From Anaerolineaceae bacterium (GTDB taxonomy: Bacteria > Chloroflexota > Anaerolineae > Aggregatilineales > Phototrophicaceae), in NCBI GenBank assembly GCA_007693385.1, contig REDR01000034.1, positions 1 through 43,915 on the forward strand: a stretch of DNA of 43,915 nucleotides, written 5' to 3'. Both the position numbers and the translations under genes were made by a program. The notes under the pieces are model-generated. The model saw nothing but the letters and a program-made list of their open reading frames with translations. It was not told the origin of the DNA and searched no databases. Shown here piece after piece: positions 9,366-16,219 of the stretch; position 1 is the first letter of the stretch; the number at the start of each line of letters is the position of its first letter.

Positions 9366-9395
9366 GGACACATCCTCCTTACTTAGCGGGCTATC

Positions 9396-9474
9396 AATTT
9401 ATCAGCTCAGATTGTAGGAAGCTGTCTTACAGGCAGTTTTGCATCATTCTAATTTATCAGGTCATTTGTCTAGT
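9396..9474 (-). promoter_or_regulatory. Candidate gltB promoter with two 14-base direct repeats
   Basis: On the minus strand a -10-like TAGAAT (9451-9446) has TAGACA 15 bases upstream (9472-9467). AATTTATCAG-(C or G)-TCA occurs at 9396-9409 and 9451-9464, 13 of 14 bases identical and exactly 55 bp apart, about five helical turns. One copy lies in the -10/-35 spacer and the other in the leader, an arrangement expected of a repressor with two operators. The 370-bp gap holds no credible gene. The promoter call is weak; the repeat is directly visible. Confidence 0.45.
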
Positions 9475-9597
9475 GTGCATCAGGAAAAATGCAGAGTTCT
9501 ACCCCGCTTGCAATCGGCATTTTGCACAAAATAGTGGCGAAAATCATCCGTATGAATTAGACTGGCTCATGCGTTTTTAAGGTCTGCATTTCTAATA

Positions 9598-9652
9598 AAG
9601 GGTGATTAGTGAGCGAAGTTACTTAGATTTTGATTGCTCATTAATCATCCTT
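9598..9652. promoter_or_regulatory. Long inverted repeat upstream of the ABC importer operon
   Basis: AAGGGTGATTAGTGAGC (9598-9614) pairs with GCTCATTAATCATCCTT (9636-9652): 17 bp with two G-U wobbles on the plus-strand RNA and a 21-base loop. No T tract follows, so it is not a terminator. A weak promoter candidate (TTAAAC 9651-9656, TAATAA 9674-9679, spacer 17) begins at its right edge, so it could be an operator; alternatively it folds in a longer leader RNA. A smaller perfect hairpin (CGGTC/GACCG, 9699-9713) sits just before the ribosome binding site. Confidence 0.5.
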
Positions 9653-9740
9653 AAACTTTAGATTGCGATGCCTTAATAAACGTGAACTAAAGTCACTGCG
9701 GTCTATGTGACCGTACCATTTTTTAGGAGGACGAAAAGGA

Positions 9741-11102
9741 ATGTATTCAATGAAACGTCTTTTACTCGCAGTTATGATTATGGCGCTGGCGCTGATGGCT
9801 CTCGTTCCGGCGATGGCTCAGGATGACGATCCGGCGGATATTCAGGTTTGGATCGCTTTTACCGACTACCGTCTGGACTGGGCGCAAGAGCGTGCCGCCG
9901 AATTCAACGAGCAGTTCCCGCAGTACAACGTCATCGTTGAGGGTTTCCCCAACTATGAAGACCTGCTGACGAGCGCCCGCCTCGCGTTTGAGCAGGACAG
10001 CGCTCCGGCTGTTGTGCAGTACTTCGAGGCCGCCACCCGTGACGCGCTGGACGCCGAATTCCAAGGCGTGCCGCGCTTCCGTTCGGTAGAGGGTGCGCTC
10101 GGTGGTGTTGAAGAAATCAACGGCATCTCCGCCGACCTCAGCATCTTCGTTGAGTCCGTCTCCAACTACTACATCGTTGACGGCGAACTGGCCTCCATGC
10201 CGTGGAACACCAGCTCCGCGATCATGTACGTGAATCAGGAAATCCTGGACGCGGCAGGCGTGGACATCCCCGAGACATGGCAGGACCTGGAAGAAGCCTG
10301 TGAAGCGATCATGGCGCTGGACGATGCGCCCTCCGGTTGTATCACATGGCCGAACCATGGCTGGTTCTTCGAGCAATCCGTTGCCCAGCAGGGCGCTGAT
10401 CTGGTCAACAACGGCAATGGCCGCGATGACCGCGCCACTGAAGTTTTCGTCAACAGCGAAGCCGGTCTGGCTTACGTGCAGTGGTGGAAAGACCTGCAGG
10501 ATTCCGGTTACTACCTGTACACCGGCCAGCAACGTGACTGGGGCGGTAGCTACAACCTGTTCATCCAGCAGAACACCGCCATGCTGATCTACAGCAGTTC
10601 GGATACCACCGCGCTGACCAACGACGGCGCCGAAGCTGGCTTCACCACCGTCGCCGCGCCGATGCCGTACAACGGCGAAGTTGGCTATACCGGTAACTTG
10701 ATCGGTGGCGCGAGCCTGTGGCTGTCCAACGGCCTCGATCCGGTTGTTGAAGAAGGCGCGTTGACCTTCCTGCTGTGGTTCGTCAATGCTGAGAACGACG
10801 CCGACTGGCATCGCGTTACCGGCTACATCCCGGTGACCCAGCCCGGCCTCGACCTGCTGACCGAAGAAGGCTGGTTCGATGAAAGCCCGAACAGCCGTGT
10901 CGCCAGCGAGCAGTTGGCGAACAGCGCCGACACCAGCGCCACCCGTGGCGCCATCGTCGGTGACTTCCCGCTAATCCGCGATCAGGTCACCGAAGCGATT
11001 GAAGACATCCTCGTGAACAACGTGGACGTTGAAGAGCGCATGGCCGACGCGCAAGAAGAAGCGCAACTGATCCTCGACGATTACAACGCCGACCTCGAGT
11101 AA
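9741..11102 (+). CDS. ABC transporter extracellular sugar-binding protein
   Basis: A family 1 solute-binding protein that captures a sugar or related solute outside the membrane and delivers it to the two downstream permeases. The N-terminus (MKRLLLAVMIMALALMALVP, ending AMAQ) is a signal peptide without a lipobox cysteine, so it is secreted or held by an uncleaved anchor. The mature part shows typical SBP_bac_1 features: a VWIAFTDYRLDWAQ start, MPWNTSSAIMYVNQEILDAAG with PETWQDLEE, a Trp-rich middle, and the FLLWFVNAENDADWHRVTGY segment. Length 453 aa is usual. AGGAGG at 9725-9730 lies 10 bases before the ATG; an ATG at 9750 is an alternative start. The substrate cannot be predicted beyond probable oligosaccharide. 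A hairpin follows the stop and may stabilise this part of the mRNA. Confidence 0.93.
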   Translation: MYSMKRLLLAVMIMALALMALVPAMAQDDDPADIQVWIAFTDYRLDWAQERAAEFNEQFPQYNVIVEGFPNYEDLLTSARLAFEQDSAPAVVQYFEAATRDALDAEFQGVPRFRSVEGALGGVEEINGISADLSIFVESVSNYYIVDGELASMPWNTSSAIMYVNQEILDAAGVDIPETWQDLEEACEAIMALDDAPSGCITWPNHGWFFEQSVAQQGADLVNNGNGRDDRATEVFVNSEAGLAYVQWWKDLQDSGYYLYTGQQRDWGGSYNLFIQQNTAMLIYSSSDTTALTNDGAEAGFTTVAAPMPYNGEVGYTGNLIGGASLWLSNGLDPVVEEGALTFLLWFVNAENDADWHRVTGYIPVTQPGLDLLTEEGWFDESPNSRVASEQLANSADTSATRGAIVGDFPLIRDQVTEAIEDILVNNVDVEERMADAQEEAQLILDDYNADLE

Positions 11103-11111
11103 ATACGGTCT

Positions 11112-11136
11112 GCATACGACAATCGTCGTGTAGCAC
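11112..11136 (+). other. Intergenic mRNA hairpin after the binding-protein gene
   Basis: A 10-bp stem with one bulged base and one G-U pair (11112-11121 with 11126-11136) encloses the loop AATC. There is no T tract. Hairpins between a binding-protein gene and its permease genes commonly protect the upstream message and give an excess of binding protein; that role is inferred here. Confidence 0.5.
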
Positions 11137-11219
11137 TATGATATATGAGCAAGGGGTGGGTGCATTTTGCCCGCCCTTTGCCTTTTGTTTTTCGTTGTAT
11201 TGATAATGGGTATGGCCTT

Positions 11220-12728
11220 ATGTCACCAGATCAATTTGTTCTTTTCGCATTGCTTGTCCCGGCGCTATTTGGTGCGCCGTATATGGCGCGGGTGTTTTCC
11301 ACCATGAAGCGCTCGTTGCCGGTAGGGGCTGGCGTCGGCGGTCTGTCCGGTTTGGGCGGCGCATTCATCGCCCTACAATTGATCGATTTCTGCACATTTC
11401 AGGCGGATAGCAGTAACCTCGAAATGTACATGGGCTTCTTCTTCGCGGCGGTAGGCGGTGCGATCACTGTCGTGCTGGTGCAGTGGATGAGCCTGACATT
11501 TTTGCAACGCGATCAACCGATTTCGCTGGGCGGGCAACGCACGCCGGGTATGTTTAACGGCTGGACAGCGCCGTGGGTACTCTTATTCCCGTCGCTGGTG
11601 ATCTTGTTGATGTTCCTGTATTATCCGGCCATGCAAACCATGCGGATGTCGTTCTTCAACACGCGACTGGGGCGCACGGAGCGCTTCATCTGTGTGGATA
11701 ACTTCAACCGCTTGCTGAACGCGGACGGCTTCAACTGGCAAACGTTGGCGATCTTCGCGGTGATTATGGTTGGCTTCTTCCTCGTGCGTTTCCTCTCGCG
11801 TGAAGATGGGCTGGGCATGGCGCTACAGGCGGGCGCGGCCATCTTGATCGCCGGTTATGTGGTGATGAACTTCGGCGCGGTGGTCATCTTGCTCTGCGCG
11901 ATCCTCGCCGTCGCTATCCTCATCGGGCGTGACCGTGAGCTAACGGTGGAGTGGCTCGGTTATGGCGTGATGCTGGTGCTGGCTCTGCTATTCTTTCAGG
12001 AAGTGCTAGGCCAGATTTTGTCGCGCACTTCGACCAATAACTATTATCGCGTGGTATCTAACACGTTCTTCATGTCGGGCATCATCGTTGTGGCTAGTCT
12101 GGCGTTATCGCTGGCGATTGCTTATGTCGCCTATCAGCCGATACGCGGCGGCAACATTTACCGGACGTTGCTCATCTGGCCGTATGCGATTTCGCCGCCG
12201 GTAGCCGGCATCATCTTCGACTTGCTATTCCAGCCGGAGGCCGGTCTGGTCAATCACATGCTGGATACGGTGGGCTTCGGCGCGGTTGCATGGAAGAGCG
12301 CCCAGTTCGCCCCGTGGACGATCATCGCCGCTAGCGTGTGGAAGTCGTTGGGCTTCTGTATCCTGTTCTATATCGCCGGTTTGCAGAACGTCCCCCGCGA
12401 TCTGATCGAAGCCGCCGCCATCGATGGCGCGAACGCATGGCAACGCTTCTTGCGGATTACCGTGCCGATGCTCTCGCCGATCACGTTCTTCTTGATTATC
12501 ACCACTATCACGTATGCGTTTTTCGACATATTCGGCACGATTGACTACCTGACATCAGGCGGGCCAGCCGGTGCGACGACGGTGATGATTTATGCCATCT
12601 ACGATACATTTGATCCACACTTAGGCCGTGCCGCCGCGCAATCGGTGATTCTGTTCTTCCTTGTGATTGCGATCACGTATATGCAGTTCCGGACGACAGG
12701 CCGCCGCGTCAATTATGGAGGGCTATAG
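11220..12728 (+). CDS. ABC sugar transporter permease (MalF-like), with extra membrane segments
   Basis: Inner-membrane channel subunit of the importer. The conserved end carries the EAA loop, DLIEAAAIDGANAWQRFLRI, which docks the ATPase. Membrane segments begin at the N-terminus (VLFALLVPALF) and at WVLLFPSLVILLMFLYYP, the usual permease opening. At about 500 aa it is much longer than the roughly 300 aa of most such permeases. The excess is two or three helices before the usual first helix, plus a hydrophobic insert between the first periplasmic region (RTERFICVDNFNRLL) and the core. Start is uncertain: ATG 11145 has no ribosome binding site, and ATG 11220 gives a clean hydrophobic N-terminus but also has only weak pairing. 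It is co-transcribed with the binding protein. Confidence 0.9.
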   Translation: MSPDQFVLFALLVPALFGAPYMARVFSTMKRSLPVGAGVGGLSGLGGAFIALQLIDFCTFQADSSNLEMYMGFFFAAVGGAITVVLVQWMSLTFLQRDQPISLGGQRTPGMFNGWTAPWVLLFPSLVILLMFLYYPAMQTMRMSFFNTRLGRTERFICVDNFNRLLNADGFNWQTLAIFAVIMVGFFLVRFLSREDGLGMALQAGAAILIAGYVVMNFGAVVILLCAILAVAILIGRDRELTVEWLGYGVMLVLALLFFQEVLGQILSRTSTNNYYRVVSNTFFMSGIIVVASLALSLAIAYVAYQPIRGGNIYRTLLIWPYAISPPVAGIIFDLLFQPEAGLVNHMLDTVGFGAVAWKSAQFAPWTIIAASVWKSLGFCILFYIAGLQNVPRDLIEAAAIDGANAWQRFLRITVPMLSPITFFLIITTITYAFFDIFGTIDYLTSGGPAGATTVMIYAIYDTFDPHLGRAAAQSVILFFLVIAITYMQFRTTGRRVNYGGL

Positions 12729-12731
12729 ACG

Positions 12732-13658
12732 ATGACCAACTTACAGCAAACCGGCGACTATGCCAGTCTGGAAGATACCGGCGGACAGGCACGCACCCGC
12801 CCTGAGGTTCAGCGCACGCTCTGGCAACGGATTATCCCTACGCGCTGGCGTTCGCATCTGTTTTTGATCGTCGCGTGTATCATCATCGGCTTTCCGCTTT
12901 ACTATGCGATGCTGGTCAGCACGCAGAGCAACGCGCAGGTGGTCAACTTTCAGCTAGAGCCGGGCGAGCGTCTGGCGCGGCATTTTAAGGTCGTATGGGA
13001 AGACCGCAATCTAGGGCGCTACATGCAGAATACGATCACGCTGGCGGTGACGATCACCATTGCCAAGACTATTCTCTCCCTGTTGGCTGGCCTCGCCTTT
13101 GTGTACTTCAAGTTTCCGGGCAAGTGGATCGTGTTTGCGCTCGTGCTCATCACGTTGATGATGCCGACGGAAATATTGATCGTGGCGCTGTATCGATTTG
13201 TAACACAGGATTTAAGTTGGGGGACGACCTCGTTTAACACGTTCTTAGCGCTCTCCGCGCCATTCATGGCGAGCGCGACGGGTACGTTCCTGTTCCGGCA
13301 ACACTTCGCCAACATCCCGGGCGAACTATCCGAAGCGGCGCAGATCGACGGCGCGAACCCGCTACAATTCCTGTTCCGCGTGCTAATCCCGATTAGCTGG
13401 AATACCATCGGCGCGTTGACGGTGATCCAATTCGTCTACGTGTGGAATATGTATCTGTGGCCGCTACTCATCACCGGGCCGCGCCAGACCGATCAAGTGG
13501 TACAGGTCGGTTTGCGCTCGCTACTGGCGACGGATACCACCATCACCTACGGCACGCTGATGCTCGGCGCGGTGCTGGCGAGTATCCCGCCGGTGCTGGT
13601 GTTCATCTTCCTGCAAAAGCAATTCATGAGTGGCTTCCAGCTCTCGCGGGACAAATAA
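12732..13658 (+). CDS. ABC sugar transporter permease (MalG-like)
   Basis: Second channel subunit, pairing with the upstream permease. A soluble head of about 45 residues precedes the first helix (HLFLIVACIIIGFPLYYAML). Five further helices follow, and the EAA loop is ELSEAAQIDGANPLQFLFRV. The 308-aa length is typical of the MalG/LacG class. GGAGGG at 12717-12722 overlaps the end of the upstream gene and is 9 bases from the ATG; the genes are 3 bases apart, so translation is probably coupled. No ATP-binding subunit follows. The importer must borrow a shared MsmK/UgpC-type ATPase from elsewhere, a common arrangement for sugar importers in Gram-positive bacteria. Confidence 0.93.
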   Translation: MTNLQQTGDYASLEDTGGQARTRPEVQRTLWQRIIPTRWRSHLFLIVACIIIGFPLYYAMLVSTQSNAQVVNFQLEPGERLARHFKVVWEDRNLGRYMQNTITLAVTITIAKTILSLLAGLAFVYFKFPGKWIVFALVLITLMMPTEILIVALYRFVTQDLSWGTTSFNTFLALSAPFMASATGTFLFRQHFANIPGELSEAAQIDGANPLQFLFRVLIPISWNTIGALTVIQFVYVWNMYLWPLLITGPRQTDQVVQVGLRSLLATDTTITYGTLMLGAVLASIPPVLVFIFLQKQFMSGFQLSRDK

Positions 13659-13665
13659 ACTTGTT

Positions 13666-13735
13666 GTTGATCGCGGGGGCGGTGGCACTCTGCGCCGGAA
13701 ACAGGGCGTAGCACGCTAACGCCCCTACGATCAAC
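13666..13735. repeat. Palindromic intergenic repeat, copy 1, inside a long hairpin
   Basis: GGGCGTAGCACGCTAACGCCC followed by CTACG (13704-13729) is a near-palindrome of the same design as the one at 23128-23152. It sits in a larger inverted repeat: GTTGATCGCGGGGGCG (13666-13681) matches the reverse complement of 13720-13735 at 14 of 16 bases. The element fills the gap between the ABC operon and the kinase-like gene. Without a T tract it is not a classical terminator, but a structure this strong could stop or process the transcript. Confidence 0.6.
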
Positions 13736-13793
13736 GATAGGTTGTATGGGCGGAATGTGTTGCGCCCTGATTGCTTTGCGGTAAACTGGTGTC

Positions 13794-14645
13794 ATGTTGA
13801 AATCACAAATCGAGACGATCCTCAAAACACAGGTCGAGCGCACCACATCGCTACACGGCGGCAATATCGCGCAGGCGTACCGCGTCGATCTGGCCGATGG
13901 GCGGCGCGTGGTCGCCAAGACCAGCCATGATCGCAATCTGCATATCGAAGGCGATATGTTGCGCGATCTCAAGCCGCATCTGCCGGTGCCGACGGTGCAT
14001 CACGCCGCGCCGGAATTGCTCATCATGGATTACGTGCCCGGCGATAGCCGCATGACGCCCGACGTACAGGCGCACGCCGCCGACCTGCTGGCCGATCTGC
14101 ACGCGGTACGCGGCGAATACTTCGGCTATCCGCGCCACACGCTGATCGGCGGCCTGCATCAGCCCAACCCGCCGACATCGCGCTGGGTGGCGTTTTTCCG
14201 CGATCATCGCCTGCTGTACATGGCCGACGAAGCGCTGAAATCCGGCCATCTGCCCGCGAAGTTGCGTGACCGTGTGGAGAAATTCGCCGCCCGCGTCGGT
14301 GACTTCATCGACGAGCCGCCGTATCCGGCGCTACTGCATGGCGACGTGTGGACGACTAACGTCCTGGCGGAAGGCGGGCGCGTCACCGGCTTCATCGACC
14401 CCGCCATCTACTACGGCCATCCAGAGATCGAGCTGGCCTTCAGCACGCTGTTCGGCACGTTCGGCGACCCGTTCTTCAACCGCTATCGCCAGCACCACGA
14501 GATCATGCCCGGCTTCTTTGAAGCGCGGGACGGTGCATCACGCCGCGATATTTACAACCTGTATCCGCTTCTCGTGCATGTGCGCCTGTTCGGGGTGAGC
14601 TATGCCGCGTCGGTTGACCGCATCCTGCGGGCTAGCGGATTTTAA
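13794..14645 (+). CDS. Fructosamine/ketosamine-3-kinase family protein
   Basis: A 283-aa aminoglycoside-phosphotransferase-like kinase of the fructosamine kinase family, whose characterised members phosphorylate ketosamines formed by glycation of amines so that they fall apart (protein deglycation). Visible features are VVAKTSH (ATP-binding lysine), LIMDYVPGDSRM (hinge), the catalytic loop LLHGDVWTTN with its Asp, and FIDPAIYYGHPEIELAF with the metal-binding Asp. PRHTLIGGLHQPN and WVAFFRDHRL are characteristic of this family rather than of aminoglycoside kinases. The ribosome binding site is weak. It lies downstream of the sugar importer but is separated from it by the palindromic repeat, so operon membership is uncertain. 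Confidence 0.88.
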   Translation: MLKSQIETILKTQVERTTSLHGGNIAQAYRVDLADGRRVVAKTSHDRNLHIEGDMLRDLKPHLPVPTVHHAAPELLIMDYVPGDSRMTPDVQAHAADLLADLHAVRGEYFGYPRHTLIGGLHQPNPPTSRWVAFFRDHRLLYMADEALKSGHLPAKLRDRVEKFAARVGDFIDEPPYPALLHGDVWTTNVLAEGGRVTGFIDPAIYYGHPEIELAFSTLFGTFGDPFFNRYRQHHEIMPGFFEARDGASRRDIYNLYPLLVHVRLFGVSYAASVDRILRASGF

Positions 14646-14660
14646 GCCGGAGCGCTGACC

Positions 14661-15608
14661 ATGCCCTCAGCCGACACGTACACCGCGCAGACGCTCCACG
14701 TCGAAGGCCACACGCTGGCCGCTTGGACGTTCAACGCGCATCTATCGCCGGATGAGCGCCCGCCGATTATCTTCATGCACGGCATCACCGCGTCCAATAG
14801 TATGTGGCAGATCGGGCAGACGCCGCATGTGCGGGCACATCATCGCTGGTACGCGCTGAGCTTGCCCGGACACCATCCGGCGACTTTCCCGCCCGATCAT
14901 CTGGCGCTGGAAATCCAGCCGCAGGCGCACGCCCGCATCATGACTGCCGCCATCCGGCAATTAGTCGGAGAGCGTCCGGTCATCCTCGCCGGACACTCGA
15001 CGGGCGGATTCCTCGCGCTTAGCATCGCGGCACTTAGCATCGCGGCGCAAAAAAACTCAGCGCTGAAAGTGGCCGGTGTGGTCAGCGTGTGCGGCTTCGC
15101 GTGCGGGCGCTGGATGGGCGCTCTCGGCCTGTTGCAACGGCTGGCGGGCGGCGGAATCTTCGGGCATCTGGGCTTTCGGGCGGCTCTGCGCGTGATGGCG
15201 GTTCATCCGGCCATCTTCAAGGCGGCGGTCAGCCTGTACGCGCACGATAGGCGGGCGCTATATCGCCATCCGCCGACCTTGCCGACGCTCTCCGCGATGT
15301 ATCACCATGCGGCGCGGCTGGATGCTTCCGCGATGCGACAGTATTTCTATCGCTTGCGCCGCATCGACATCAGCGCGAATCTAGGCCACATCACCGCGCC
15401 GATGCTGGTGATCGCCGGTCAGTATGACCCCATCGTGCCGCCTTCACAATCGCGCCGCATCGCGGAGGCCGTGCCGAACTCCCGCCTTGTGCTGATTGAT
15501 GGCGCGGGGCATCTGCCGATGAGCGAACGCGCCGCAGACTATGACCGCGCCATGTCGGATTGGCTGGCGCAACATTTTGACCCGCAAGACCAGAACAGGA
15601 GGCGATAA
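14661..15608 (+). CDS. Alpha/beta hydrolase
   Basis: Cytoplasmic serine hydrolase of the alpha/beta fold; the substrate is unknown (ester, lactone or amide). The catalytic triad is visible: Ser113 in the elbow LAGHSTGGF, Asp256 in GQYDPIVP and His284 in GAGHLPMSE. The oxyanion region is MHGITASNSMW. A helical cap lies between residues about 140 and 225. Ribosome binding site GGAGCG at 14648-14653. Right after the nucleophile, LSIAA is repeated (ALSIAALSIAAQK) because of a 15-base tandem duplication at 15018-15047, which lengthens the helix behind the active site. It sits 15 bases after the kinase-like gene and 4 bases before a YbaK-type gene, forming a compact operon. Confidence 0.9.
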   Translation: MPSADTYTAQTLHVEGHTLAAWTFNAHLSPDERPPIIFMHGITASNSMWQIGQTPHVRAHHRWYALSLPGHHPATFPPDHLALEIQPQAHARIMTAAIRQLVGERPVILAGHSTGGFLALSIAALSIAAQKNSALKVAGVVSVCGFACGRWMGALGLLQRLAGGGIFGHLGFRAALRVMAVHPAIFKAAVSLYAHDRRALYRHPPTLPTLSAMYHHAARLDASAMRQYFYRLRRIDISANLGHITAPMLVIAGQYDPIVPPSQSRRIAEAVPNSRLVLIDGAGHLPMSERAADYDRAMSDWLAQHFDPQDQNRRR

Positions 15609-15612
15609 ACCG

Positions 15613-16101
15613 ATGCAACCCCTCACCCCGCAACACGTTCAGACCGTGCTGGACGGCTTCGGGCTTGGCCTGAAGGTGACCTATTACGATCAATCCACCG
15701 CCACATCACAGCAAGCCGCCGACGCGATAGGCTGTGAACTGGGGCAGATCGCCAAGAGCTTATGCTTCATCGTGGACGGCCAGCCGATTTTGATCGTCGC
15801 TAGTGGCGATCAGCGCGTGGATGACCGCAAGCTGGCCGATAAATTCGGCGTCGGGCGCAAGAAGGTCAAGACCGCCAAGCCGGATGAATGTCTGGCGATT
15901 TATGGCTTCGCGCCGGGCGGAGTCGCGCCGGTAGGTCATCGCACGCCGGATATTCCGGTTTACATTGAAGACTCGCTCCTGCGTTATGAACAGGTGTGGG
16001 CGGCGGCGGGATCGGCTAACGCGAATTTTGGCCTGACGGTGGCGCAACTGCGCGACATCACCGGCGGCGAGGTGATCGACTGCCGTAAAGAACCCGCATG
16101 A
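15613..16101 (+). CDS. YbaK/EbsC-type aminoacyl-tRNA deacylase
   Basis: A 162-aa single-domain protein of the YbaK/ProX family. These proteins hydrolyse misacylated tRNAs, typically Cys-tRNA(Pro) or Ala-tRNA(Pro), in the cytoplasm. Family features are TSQQAADAIGCELGQIAKSL with the conserved lysine, VVASGDQRVDDRKLADKFG-like sequence (here IVASGDQRVDDRK), and the GFAPGGVAPVGH signature. The C-terminal AAAGSANANFGLTVAQL motif is typical of the subgroup often annotated as a YbaK/prolyl-tRNA synthetase-associated domain. The frame stays open further upstream, but AGGAGG at 15597-15602, 10 bases before ATG 15613, fixes the start. Exact editing specificity cannot be read from the sequence. Confidence 0.92.
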   Translation: MQPLTPQHVQTVLDGFGLGLKVTYYDQSTATSQQAADAIGCELGQIAKSLCFIVDGQPILIVASGDQRVDDRKLADKFGVGRKKVKTAKPDECLAIYGFAPGGVAPVGHRTPDIPVYIEDSLLRYEQVWAAAGSANANFGLTVAQLRDITGGEVIDCRKEPA

Positions 16102-16219
16102 TACAGAGTAACAAACGGGCGACGTGCCCGCACAAAATGACCGTTCATGAGAAAATAAACGAAAGGAGAGGCGAACAGACCGCGTTAGAAGCACGGGCGC
16201 GATGTTCGCCGGTATTTTG

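Noticed and set aside
9332-9580. 82-codon plus-strand open frame covering the gltB start and upstream gap
   Set aside because: It overlaps the gltB N-terminus, has no ribosome binding site and no recognisable feature. The region is better explained as regulatory DNA.
9372-9740. Known riboswitch or T-box in the gltB/importer gap
   Set aside because: The visible pairings do not match any conserved riboswitch core I recognise, and there is no terminator to form an attenuator.
9762-10811. 349-codon minus-strand open frame opposite the binding-protein gene
   Set aside because: The binding protein has a signal peptide, family motifs and a good ribosome binding site. The antisense frame has no recognisable motifs and no ribosome binding site.
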